Of a stretch of DNA of 64,000 nt, positions 22,828-32,320 are shown one piece after another (the first letter of the stretch is position 1; every line of letters starts with the position of its first letter). This DNA is from Pseudevernia furfuracea (taxonomy: Eukaryota > Ascomycota > Lecanoromycetes > Lecanorales > Parmeliaceae): assembly GCA_022315425.1 (NCBI GenBank), contig JAIUPT010000033.1, forward strand, positions 372,001 through 436,000. Direction: 5' to 3'. The position numbers were made by a program, and so were the translations under genes. The notes under the pieces are model-generated. The model saw nothing but the letters and a program-made list of their open reading frames with translations. It had not been told where the DNA came from and did no database searches.

Positions 22828-23367
22828 TTATCACATCGTGTCAAATTATTGCCTTCGCTGTCGAACTTGTTATTACACGACCCTACGTTGTACTCTCAAG
22901 CACGACGCGCACAACGATAACACGAATTCTCCAGAAGACGCTTCACTATACGAGTGAATCATATAACAAGCGTCGCGAGAGCGAGCTGAAAGCGTGTTAA
23001 TAACGTATACGAAAATCGAGAAGCTTAGACTCACGGCTGATAATGTAAGAATCGAGAGAACAATTAAAGCTATCATAATCAAACAGGTGATACGACAAGA
23101 TTTAGTGTATATGTAAGATATATGATGTCTACGTTTAATGACTGTGAATCAGAACAGAAGAGAGTGTGTTTTGTGAAAAATAAAAAGTTTAAAAAAATAA
23201 ATCTGGTCCTGACACAATCTACGCATTTCAAATTGAGATTTACAATGTCAGCGCGAAGCTAATCTAAAAGAACTCTTTTCCTTATATTCTCTCTGAGGTT
23301 TAAAGGGTTTTAATGAGTCTATTCAGAGCAATGAATTCGAGAACGAATTCTTAAAGAAAGAAGATCA

Positions 23368-23636
23368 TGTTAACAGCGAGATCAAGAGAACAGCTATCGC
23401 ATAAGCCCGAGGATTACCGAGCGTAATCGAATCGCTTGACATACGCATGTCAAGCGAATTCTTGACGTGAGAAGCTTAAGAGGGTCATGCCCCGAAGTTT
23501 CCCATTTTCCTTCCTTAAGAATTAGTCTTACTATTAGATATACTATACGCAATATATATATCTTCGCTAAGTTCACATTGCTACACAACCCTAGTCTGTC
23601 TATATATATATCTATATTATATAAGCCAGTCTAACA
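23368..23636 (+). repeat. 3' LTR of the gypsy element
   Basis: A 269-base LTR bounded by TGTTAA and CTAACA and followed by the GTCTT target duplication. The LTR is roughly 93% identical to its partner by eye, so an age estimate from LTR divergence would be inflated by RIP. Confidence 0.93.
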
Positions 23637-23641
23637 GTCTT

Positions 23642-23830
23642 ACTATTTTTCTCTTCTTTTTCATCTCGATCGCAACGAATCCAGATCTTCTTAACAACAT
23701 CATCTTTGAAAGCAGTAATACGCTGCTTGATAACGACGTAGTCTTACGATTCTGCGTGTTAATTAATGCGTAGAATAAGCGCATTAATGCTAACATTCGT
23801 TTAATCATCAGAGAGTGAGTTCAAGACCAT
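23642..23830 (-). pseudogene. MULE transposase, N-terminal zinc-finger fragment
   Basis: The minus strand reads a FAR1/WRKY-GCM1-type N-terminus: DYVVIKQRITAFKDD, then IWIRCDRDEKEEKN, containing the first zinc-binding cysteine. It runs directly into the gypsy 3' LTR. The same frame resumes on the far side of the gypsy at 16221 with KTIEKRIISSRLSNC, holding the second cysteine. The insertion therefore cut the zinc finger between its two cysteines. Confidence 0.8.
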
Positions 23831-23879
23831 TAGATATCGATTTAAAAGAAGAATAATAGATTTGATAGATTTGTGTGAA

Positions 23880-24066
23880 GAGAGAAGAGTGGATTATTCT
23901 ACCGAGAAAGTCTTTCGGGTATACGAGATTAATACCTTATCGGGCTAGCGCTCGCAGAAGCTAACTACATTTGGGAGGCTGTACGCGGAACAAACTTGGG
24001 GCTGTACGCGTAATAATGTAGGGGCTGTACGCCTAACAGGATGGGGCTGTACGCCTAATGGCCGCC
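23880..24066 (-). repeat. right terminal inverted repeat of the MULE
   Basis: This is the reverse complement of the left repeat, but with four rather than three 12-mer units (complement GGGGCTGTACGC near 23998, 24021 and 24043, plus a one-base variant near 23976). The extra unit of about 23 bases is the main length difference between the two ends. Confidence 0.88.
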
Positions 24067-24332
24067 TATAAAAATCAGAGAAGCATGAGATGGAAGCATA
24101 AAGAAAAAGCTATGGAGGTGGCCATAAAGACCAGGTATCTATGCCCGGAAAGTCGCCCCTTAGAACCATCTAGAGATGGGTTAACGTAGGTGTAATATGA
24201 GGTGGTTCCACTGGTGTAATGCGGGGCAATTAAAGTACCGCTCCACGCAACAATTTGAGAAGATATTACTTACGCGGCGAATTGCGCGAAAGGACAACTA
24301 GTTCGCTTTTTGAAAGTATATAGACTCCAATC

Positions 24333-25616
24333 ATGCCGCATGGGTTTATAGGTCTTACATGGATGCTGAGGATGATACAAAGTTCACTCGAGGGAAAGCT
24401 ACTCATCTTTCTAAAAGATAATTTTGGACGAAAGATATCGGTCAAACACCACCGAGACGCTGCAGAACACCCTTCGCGTATGCCACAGCTACCCCAGTTT
24501 CCTTGCTCGTTTCGAAGCTGCCTGTCCACCTAGTTGCTGATATTGTCCTGTGCGGTAAACATTTGCTCAGGCGGTGCAATTGCCATTCCAGCGGGCCGTC
24601 AACGTCTCGGCATCTCCTTTCTCGATCTCCCACCAGAAGTCCGCATACTGATCTACCGCTACTGCCTCGTTGTCCCCTCCAAAATCATAAAGCCCCCCTC
24701 CAAACTAGAGCAATACAACGCAGGCTGCTGGATTCCAACTCTCGAAACCAGCGATGAAGAGATCGGCGCGACGATCCGGAGGCATAGAACGAACCATCTG
24801 ACGTACGTCTGGCTTCACGAGCCGTACACCGGTCTCCGGAATGCGCAAACCGGAATGTCCACGCTTGATATGTCTTGGCTGCGATTGAGCAAGACAATCC
24901 ATGTTGAGGCGGCGAGCGTACTTTATGGGGAAAATGAGTTTCAACTTAACATTGCCATTACCAGGAGGCACCCTCCTGTAAGGGCTCCAAAGTTTCATCA
25001 GCCCCCGTATCATGACTTTCGGGATAATTTGACGGTTGTGTCGGAGCGGTATCTGAAGATGGTTAAAAAATTTACCGTTGATGTTCGACTGCCTACCTTT
25101 CCATGGACAGAGGCCAAAAGGATGTATCTGCAATACTATGCGAGGTTAGCAGCTTTTGCGACCTGCTTTGGAGGCAATGATCATTCGTTGCAGAGAGTAG
25201 CGATCCTTTTCAACAGAAGTTTCAACAAAGGGTATTATTTCCCTTTGTCGTGTCTGCGAACGAGCCAGAATGTACTGGAAACATTGGCTGCGATCCATAG
25301 TATTAGGCATTCCGTAACGGTTGGAGGTGTGACGCCTGCTTTCGAAGCGAGGCTGTCGTTGGCTATGATGAGTAAAGGGATTGCTTATAAACCGAAAGAA
25401 GAGACATACGGGGAACGAGTGGTGAAATCCAAAGGCAAGAGACGGCTGCAGAGATACAAGCTCGGAAGGTATTATGATTCGAAAAATGTGTGGAGCCCGA
25501 GTGTACTTGGTCCATATCCACCACAGTCGAAAAAGGGTCCGCCTGCGTACGAGTGCTGTGAGGCGTGTGATGAGAAGCGGCCGCTCACGTTTCCGCCTAT
25601 TAGAAGGCTGCCGTGA
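24333..25616 (+). CDS. 2EXR-domain protein (F-box-like fungal family)
   Basis: The conserved part runs from FLDLPPEVRILIYRYCLV through LSKTIHVEAASVLYGENEF, the two ends of the fungal 2EXR domain. A basic C-terminal half follows, ending YECCEACDEKRP. The frame has no ATG before the domain and meets a stop at 24531-24533. I therefore propose exon 1 at 24333-24477 and exon 2 at 24571-25616, with a 93-base intron (GTATGC donor, TGCTCAG acceptor) that keeps phase and gives 396 residues. Exon 1 has no recognisable domain and the start is uncertain. Function is unknown; related proteins are often lineage-expanded. It begins about 260 bases from the MULE right end and ends 160 bases from the convergent lyase gene. 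Confidence 0.62.
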
Positions 25617-25775
25617 GGTGTTGTTCCTTGATTTGGGAAGTTGAGAATGCTTGTTGGTAACGTTGGAATGTGGAATGGAAATGACATACTCTGCTTTTTT
25701 CGTTATAGAGGTTTTTGAAACAAAGAACAAAAAAACCAGAAACATCGAAAAAAGTCCAAAAATGCAGCACGCCTT

Positions 25776-26916
25776 TCAAGACATATCGAAGGCTTCACCT
25801 CTTGGACCTTCGGTCCCCAGCAGAACAATCACGGAATCACGATTGAGATGCAACTTCTCTTTGTCTCCCTTAGAGGTGCTCAGTAGTGCTGCTAACGTTG
25901 CGGCACTGCACGGACCCATACTAACCTCCGTTTCTTTAAGCATCTTCTGAGCCTTTGCAGAGTCATCGTCTGTAATCGTGACGCTAGCATCGACACCATC
26001 GCGCAAGAATGGCCAAGCATTCATCGAGACTGTGCCACAGTTCATGCCGCACATCGTAGTATTACCTGTAGGTACAGACGTCATCTGACGATTCTCAAGG
26101 CTCGTTTTTAAACAAGCGGCGGTGTCAGGCTCGACCGTCATCACTGCAGATGGCAAATCTCGGCTCTTGTAATGCGCCACTACAGCTTGTGCGAGGGAGC
26201 CCACGCCAACGGGACAAATGATAAGGTTGAGAGGTCTGCCGGTCAACTCTTGACACTGCTCATCGATTTCGACCATCATGGTGGAGTAGCCATCGACGAC
26301 CCACTGAGTCTTTCAGCGCGTGTCAGGACAAACCCATCATACTCACCTGCGGAATCTCTTCATAACCTGGCCAAGCCGTGTCTTCAATCAACAACCCAGC
26401 GGGCTGTGCACTCGCAGCTCTTTCAGCTTCCTTCACAGCCATATCATAGTCCCCATCAACTACAACCACTTCAGCGCCCTCTTGTCTGATCTTCTGTTTT
26501 GTCGCCTCGACCATGACTTTCGGCACGTATATGAGGGCCTTTGCTCCCAAAATTTGCGCCATGCGAGCAACCGCTCGACCCCAATTGCCATCTGTAGCTG
26601 TGTAGAACGTATATTTGATGATTGCGACGAGTTGCTTGATCGCAGACAAAGGCGCTGTTGGGGGAACACCAAGAGAATTGGTGACGGTTGAGATGCATCC
26701 CCATGATGCTCCCAGGATTTTGTAGGATGGTAAGCCAAAGCGGTGGGACTCGTCCTTGAGGAGAATGGTCCCAACTCCCGAGTGTTCACAAAATTTTGCC
26801 GGCAAATTTAAAAGCGGCGTTTTGCCGTAATTTGGTAATTTCTGGTGGAACTCCAAGACAGATGGTCTGACAGCATATTTGCTCTTCCACGAGAACGCTG
26901 AAGGGTTGTGATACAT
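25776..26916 (-). CDS. diaminopropionate ammonia-lyase-like PLP enzyme
   Basis: Exons 26916-26347 and 26303-25776 encode 365 residues, joined by a 43-base intron that restores YEEIPQ-WVVDGYSTM. This is the tryptophan-synthase-beta fold. The PLP lysine is in the SYKILGASW stretch (Lys66), and the phosphate-binding glycine loop is PVGVGSLAQAV in exon 2. ATDGNWGRAVARMAQ is the conserved substrate-loop region. Bacterial diaminopropionate ammonia-lyase (about 398 residues) converts 2,3-diaminopropionate to pyruvate and ammonia. The closest match in motif order is that family, but serine or threonine dehydratase activity cannot be excluded. It is slightly shorter than bacterial enzymes. The start ATG is followed by a typical N-terminus. 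Confidence 0.85.
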
Positions 26917-27548
26917 CAGTGTCGTTGGCAGAGATCATTGTCCGAGAGGCCGCTGATTTGAGGTGCGAATATGAGTATGAAGCTAGGGGTAATTATTAGT
27001 AGTGCGCCAAGCCTCTTACCAGGATTAAAATGACCGTGTCTTTTCTCCACCTCTGCGCCTTCTATCGATTATCGATACATTCCTCTGACCATGATTTGCT
27101 CTTCTCCACTATGGATCTGTATCTATCCTTTTGGTTCGACTGCCTCATCATCTAGTCTTCGAAGACGAAGTCTAATCAGCAGGCTCGCAGCAGGAGGAAT
27201 TGATTCCTTGGTGTCCAAAGTATTCGAACACCAGAGAGACATAAAAACCGATGTAGCCTGATTACGGTGCGTACCCAATTTTTGCTGATGTGCTCTCGGT
27301 ATCAGCGTGGCAGTGCTGCATTAGCGCTCGAACTACGAATGCACACTCAATAACAGGGCGCTGACCACGTCACAACGATGCTCTTTTCGGGGGAGGCTTA
27401 GCCCACCATCCATGTTTTCCAATCTCTTCAGCATGCGTCAACATCGTAGTCCATGCTTTTTCTTCATCATAGTTTCAGTTGCACTACTTTTTCTCATTGA
27501 GAATCCTTCGTCCATTGAATCGTTTGAGGTTGCCGAGTCTAGCTCAGC
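26917..27548. other. intergenic between divergent lyase and rhodopsin-domain genes
   Basis: About 630 bases with no supported gene. The part at about 27420-27548 is duplicated, with decay, at about 29346-29470 together with the start of the downstream gene. Confidence 0.5.
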
Positions 27549-28909
27549 ATGATATCTCCTGAATCTCAAGGAGGCCCAAATATCGCTCTTATCACCATAG
27601 CATGTGGTTGGACGTTTGTGGGGATTGCCATGCTCGGCGTCAGCCTCCTTATCTGGTCCCGGCGGAAAATGAAAGGAGGCCTTGGCCTAGACGACTATTT
27701 GACGACTCTTGCTTTGGTGACAACCATTGCCCTCATAGCCCAAACTACCTGGGCTATCGCGGACGAGGGTCAGGATAATCATGAAGCCGAAATCTCGACG
27801 ACGAAATTTGTCTTGGTCGTAAGAGTAGGCCTGTCCAGTCTACGGCTTTAAATTTAGTACACTAACATAACCGGCAGTCACTTCTTGTGAATCAGACTTT
27901 ATGGGGCTTGGTAAACACATTTGTTCGAATGAGCGCTATATTGTTTATTGAGAGGGTATTCGGGACCATCTGGGGAACGAAATGGAAAACACGGTCGCTA
28001 CTGGTCTTGTCTATCCTTTATGGACTAGCAGTTTTTCTAGAAGCATTCCTGATCTGCCGCCCTATGGCAGTTGACTGGAACGCTCGTATTCACGGTACTT
28101 GCGGTGACCAAATCGTATCTTACCTTGTACTCGAGGTTTTTGGTCTTTTTCTCGATTTCACCATATTGGTGGTACCATTACCGACAATTTGGGGATTACA
28201 ACTCGTCCGGTCCCGCAAAGTGTTGATCGCAGCCGTATTTTCAATTGGCGCCTTGTAAGTTTTAGTCACTCAATACTGAAAGTAGTACGTTTATTGATCG
28301 ATAAACAGAGTCTTCATCGTCACTGGGTTGCGAATCCAGGCTCTACACATGGTCAATGCAGAAGATTTCACCTACTCGAAAGGCTACCTTGGTCTCCTTT
28401 CTGCGCTAGGTGCATCACTTGGAATCATCTTCTGCTGTGCACCAGTTGTACCTTTCGTATACGATCACTGGCGGGGAGCTTTGCTTGAACGCGCGTCAAC
28501 GGCTACCCGCATCAACGAGAGTAGCCGTGTCAACGAGATCTCGCTTCCCATGACAGAGGATCACCCTACTCATCCTCATGGCAGACGCTCACGACGGAGC
28601 ATAGATATACCCCCCGTATACCAACAAAGGCGGGAAGCGTCTCACAAATGCGCGTCAAAGCCTGTCCATATCGACGAGGAAAACACTGCGGCAGTCTCTG
28701 AGATCCCGTATGAGATCTCGCTTCGCACGACTGGGGATGATGCTACTCAGACTCATGGCAGAAGCGCACAATCAAGCATGGAAAACTGTATTACTAATGC
28801 CGTCCCCCTCACACCATGGCACATTCATTTTATGCGGGGCCGAGTGCTTTACACAGACACCACATATCCTGAAAAGTATGGCAGCGAGCATCGTGTACAT
28901 AATCCGTGA
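27549..28909 (+). CDS. fungal rhodopsin-domain integral membrane protein (PTH11-like)
   Basis: Exons 27549-27818, 27878-28254 and 28309-28909 (introns 59 and 54 bases) encode 415 residues. Hydrophobic helices follow the fungal rhodopsin-domain plan: IACGWTFVGIAMLGVSLLIW, then LGLDDYLTTLALV with its conserved DDY, then LVNTFVRMSAILFIERVF, LLVLSILYGLAVFLEAFLICRP, LEVFGLFLDFTILVVPLPTIW, LIAAVFSIGAL-VFIVTGLRI and LLSALGASLGIIFCCAPVVP. There is no CFEM domain. The cytosolic tail of about 150 residues is hydrophilic and contains an internal imperfect duplication (EISLPMTEDHPTHPHGRR and EISLRTTGDDATQTHGRS). The family includes PTH11, a receptor-like protein, but ligands are mostly unknown. Confidence 0.88.
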
Positions 28910-29345
28910 ACTTTTCATGCCGTCATCACGATTACAAAATGTAAGATATCTGGAGATGGCTTTACATTTCAAACATGCTAGCTGCCAAACCCACCACTAC
29001 TGACAGTGACACATCTTTGCACACCAGGACGCAAAGAATGACAATGCACATCGATACCACTGTTCCAGTAGCTGCTTGTAGTCTCGATCGTGGCCACACG
29101 GAACGCCAATTCAAAAGTAGTAATCCAGCGTCGTCGCCCTGCCAGCACAAGTCGCCGCAAACGCACACTCTCCCTATGTCAACCAGTCTGTATCAGGTAG
29201 CGAGAAAATTACTGCATCGGCAAAGGATTCTTCAGCACATACCTCTTAAAATTATGCACCTCTCCTCGCCCATTCCCGGCCGCCCGCGCAACAAGCTCTT
29301 CCGTCCTCTAGGGCTTACATAGCCTTAATAAAATAAACAACTTAC
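28910..29345. other. intergenic, after rhodopsin-domain gene
   Basis: About 435 bases with only short unsupported frames. This is presumably the 3' region of the rhodopsin-domain gene plus the left flank of the duplicated fragment. Confidence 0.4.
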
Positions 29346-29635
29346 AAATCAAGCGTCAAGATCTTAATCCATGTCCTTCTCTTGATTATGATTTCGACTG
29401 CACTACTTTCTCCCATTGAGGATCATACGTCTATTGAATCGTTAAGGTCGCCGAATTTCACCCAGCATATTTCTCTCGAGTCTTAAGACGGATCAAAGAT
29501 CGCTCTTATCACCATAGCAAACGGTTGAACCTTCCTAGGGATTGCCTTATAGGCGTTAGCCTCTTGATCTGGTCCCCACGACTGAAGAAAATAGACCTTG
29601 GCCTAGACGACTATTTAATCATTTTTGCTCTCAAC
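29346..29635 (+). pseudogene. truncated, broken duplicate of the rhodopsin-domain gene 5' end
   Basis: From about 29346 to 29635 the sequence aligns base by base with about 27422-27710. The match covers the 5' leader, the start region and roughly the first 55 codons of the intact gene (shared blocks include GCACTACTTT, ATCGCTCTTATCACCATAGCA, and CTTGGCCTAGACGACTATTT). The start ATG is lost, the conserved Trp codon of ACGW is TGA, and small indels shift the frame. Similarity ends abruptly after the DDY-equivalent region. No other part of the gene was duplicated. Confidence 0.88.
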
Positions 29636-31037
29636 TCCGTTGTCTAACAACAAATACATCTATACGCTGGCCTCTTCGCTCATCCATACGACCTCAATCT
29701 TCTCACCTACCGCAATAGACAAAGTCCTAGAAGTCAATTCTGGCGCTAGCAGCTTCTGGAATAACATGTCTAATGTGAACTGCTTAACAGCCAACCCGCA
29801 GCTGCTCCGATCATCAATTTGATATTTGAAGTACTCAAACTGCTCCACTATTTTTTCAGTCTTTAATCATTCGACAGTCTTCCATCTCCCAACCTTGCTA
29901 GCTTCATCTCATCTCTCGAGAGACGACAATTCGCGACCGACCTCGAGATCGAAGCAAGTGAGAGGTGCAGAAATGGAGGCCTACGTAGCAGATCCCCCCG
30001 TCTTCCCAGCAGCACTTGTGCCTTCCAGACTCTCCTTCACATTGCCTCATCTTTCTCACTCTTTCTCTACCTTAGACTCAGCTCCTGAAACCGTTCTAGA
30101 GCGCCAGCCTGTTGGAATATATGACAGCTATGAGGTCTTGTATTGGGTGGCTAATAGAACGACTCTATTGCATGACTATGTAGAATACATGTAGTGGATA
30201 AGAAGGAAGAGAAGGAGAAGGATAGACAAGAGTCGCCCACTAGCGCCACGCTAAAAGGCACGCTAGTGCGGGCGGAACGGCCTATGATTGGCTGAATTCC
30301 ATCACAGCCTGATCACCCTGGTCTCACGACATTGTAGTAGATAGGTAAAAGACTCTGAGCCTAGCAGGGCAAGGGTTTGAGGGGTGCGGAAGTGCTGATG
30401 TGGGAGAGCCGATGTGCAATGATATGGGAATCGGAAAGGAACCGACGAAATAAATAAACCTCATGTTCGTTGTAACCTAGATGTTCCGAAAAAGCAATGG
30501 GGCCGTTTTTCAAGAGAGAGGGGAAAAGAAAGCTTGACGCAGGGCAGTAAGCAGGGGGCATCAAGACTGTTGGGGCCCCAATTTCACGAAACATGATAGA
30601 GTGTGGTTTCAACGAGACTTGTGCAAGAAATCTGCTTCACAGAGTACCGGTGGACTGTCTAGCCGCCGCTGAGAATTAAGTATAGTTGACCGTAGGGCTC
30701 TATTTCCTCAAAGAGTACGCGTACAAGATTACGGTTGTAATTTGCGGATGTACCGCTTGAAGAGATGGAAATCTTGAGTAGGGAAAAGAGAGTATAACAT
30801 ATATGTCTTGAGAAAATCAAAGTCTGTTTGTTGCTGCTGAACTATATCGAAATGAGGGTGTTTTGGTTGGAGGAAGAAAGATCGCTATCTATATGTCTGC
30901 ATTTTCCCTTTTCACCCTCCTCGCCCCTTGGCTCCTTTATTCTCTTTATCCTCTTCAAATCCTTCCTGCCCAATTCACAAATGAATCGTATGCTCCATCT
31001 GCATCTGAGCCCTACTCTTCCGAGTAGACTTGAGTGC
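29636..31037. other. intergenic with one hairpin
   Basis: This 1.4-kb region is without a supported gene. Frames at 29826-30194 and 30828-31313 lack homology; the latter is antisense to the secreted-protein gene. A GC-rich inverted repeat lies at about 30234-30274 (CGCCCACTAGCG against CGCTAGTGCGGGCG). Confidence 0.4.
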
Positions 31038-31459
31038 CTAGCATTTCCCTTTATTGGGATCGCCCCTATATGTGTTAGCAACAGCAGTCTTGTAGCTGAC
31101 GACGTGTTGTATCATATGTACCTGTATTGCACACCGTTGACTGTTGATTCACCACCGTGGCCGCAGTCATCGATTATCCCCCCTATGTTCTTCTCACAAT
31201 CGGCTTGCGAAATGGTTACGCGCCCTCCACTTTTGTTGTTCACCTGGAAATTGAAACTCAGATTCGGGGAAGGGGCGTTGTGGCAGACTTGCTTGACTGC
31301 TTGCGAGCCGTAGGGTCCTGTTAACCCGTAACAAGCCTCGGTCAGCGCCGCCTTGGCGTCTGGATGGCTGCCCCAATGCTGGCCGGTGTTGAAACAAGAA
31401 GCGGACGCAGACGTCGCACACAGAGAGGTCGCGGCAATTAGGAAGGTGGAAAAATGCAT
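31038..31459 (-). CDS. small secreted cysteine-rich protein
   Basis: Exons 31459-31122 and 31065-31038 encode 121 residues. The 56-base intron has a textbook GCTAAC branch point, and splicing replaces a stop with RGDPNKGKC at the C-terminus. Residues 1-20 (MHFSTFLIAATSLCATSASA) are a signal peptide. The mature chain has six cysteines (SCFNTG, EACYG, KQVCHN, ADCEK, DDCGHGG, GKC), enough for three disulfides. I recognise the general type (secreted proteins with a CxHGG motif and a terminal Cys) but not a characterised function. Size, secretion and cysteine content fit an effector or antimicrobial candidate; that is inference. The tandem-repeat array starts about 200 bases upstream of its start codon. 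Confidence 0.82.
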
Positions 31460-31657
31460 TGTGACGGTGCTGAGCGAAGATGAATGAAAACTGTAGCAAT
31501 GAAGGTTTAGATGAGGAAAACAAAGACCACAGGATGGACACAAAAGATGAGGTAGAGACCTGATATAAATACGCAGAGGCGACCCATTGATAGTAAGCAC
31601 TATACAGATTTTTGATCGCCTACTTCCAGCTCGATACACCAAGAAGTGCAGTTATTA

Positions 31658-32320
31658 GATGATGACTGTGTAGAACACGGAGCTGAAAAACATTGAGCTT
31701 TCGGTGTTGGTGAGTGGGTTCGTCAGTGCAATGCGAGAGGACCCTCGAGTACGTTGTGGAATCTCTGAATATCCGCACGCATCAAATCAAGGTCTATGCA
31801 ACACAGTGGCCTGGTTCTTGAGCGTTTTCTCAGCTGACTATCTTGGCGGAGGGATGGAACCTCGTCAGTGCAATGCGAGAGGACCCTCGAGTACGTTGTG
31901 GGGTCTCTGAATATCCGCACAAACCAATTCAAGGTGTATGTAACACAGTGGCCTTGGTCCTTGAGCGTTTTCTCAGCTGACTATCTTGGCGGAGCGATGG
32001 AACCTCTTGGGGTTATCATAAATGATGACTGTATAGAACGCGGAGCTGAAAAGCATTGAGCCTTCGGTGTTAATGAGTAGGTTCATTAGTGCAGCGCAGT
32101 GCGGAAGGAACTCTCGAGTACATTGTCGAACCTCTGAATATCCGTACGAGTCAAATCAAGATGTACGTAACAAAATGGCATTGGTCCGGCTGACCATCTT
32201 GGCGGAGCGATGAAACCTCTTGGCCTGCATTGCCAAGAAGCGTATCCATCTCGACCATCTTGGCAGAGCGATGGAACCTCTTGGTCTGCATTGCCAAGAA
32301 GTGTATCCATCCATACAACG
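31658..32320. repeat. minisatellite array with mixed unit lengths
   Basis: Several overlapping direct repeats. A block beginning GTCAGTGCAATGCGAGAGG recurs at about 31722 and 31864 (142-base spacing), with a weaker third copy near 32083. A block starting ATGATGACTG recurs at 31661 and 32022. A 60-base unit with CTTGGCGGAGCGATG and GCATTGCCAAGAAG is doubled at about 32200-32310. The array lies upstream of the secreted protein gene. Confidence 0.8.

Larger units (their letters stand above)
16222..23636 (+). mobile_element. Ty3/gypsy chromovirus-type LTR retrotransposon, RIP-decayed
   Basis: The element is 7,415 bases, flanked by a perfect GTCTT duplication (16217-16221 and 23637-23641). LTRs start TGTTAG/TGTTAA and end CTAACA. 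In order on the plus strand: gag with a degraded zinc knuckle, reverse transcriptase, RNase H, integrase, then a chromodomain-like tail. Stops and missense changes run throughout. A polypurine-rich stretch (AAAGAAAGAAGA near 23355-23364) precedes the 3' LTR. I found no clear tRNA primer site directly after the 5' LTR. It lies wholly inside the MULE. Confidence 0.93.
12690..24066 (-). mobile_element. Mutator-like (MULE) DNA transposon, RIP-decayed, split by a gypsy insertion
   Basis: Long terminal inverted repeats (about 165-185 bases) start GGCGGCCATTAGGCG at 12690 and end with the complement at 24066. TATAAAAA lies directly outside both ends (12682-12689 and 24067-24074), an 8-base target duplication. 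Subtracting the nested gypsy element and its duplicated GTCTT leaves about 4.0 kb. The minus strand encodes a MULE-type transposase, now full of stops. The whole block is AT-rich relative to its flanks, and stop codons arise at former CAG and TGG codons, as RIP produces. It is certainly dead as an autonomous element. The superfamily call rests on transposase motifs; 8 bases is at the low end for MULE duplications. Confidence 0.9.

Noticed and set aside
12690..24066. Reading the whole block as one giant TIR element carrying retroviral-type genes
   Set aside because: The inner element has its own LTRs and its own target duplication, so the two elements are separate and nested.
24534..24570. Starting the 2EXR protein at 24534
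   Set aside because: That codon is TTG, directly after a stop. A eukaryotic start there is unlikely, so an upstream exon was proposed instead.
29826..30194. 122-codon frame after the rhodopsin-domain duplicate
   Set aside because: Ser/Leu-rich with no homology or signal; could be chance.
31658..32320. CRISPR-like interpretation of the direct repeats
   Set aside because: Units are 60-360 bases, irregular, without unique spacers, in a eukaryotic context; this is a minisatellite.
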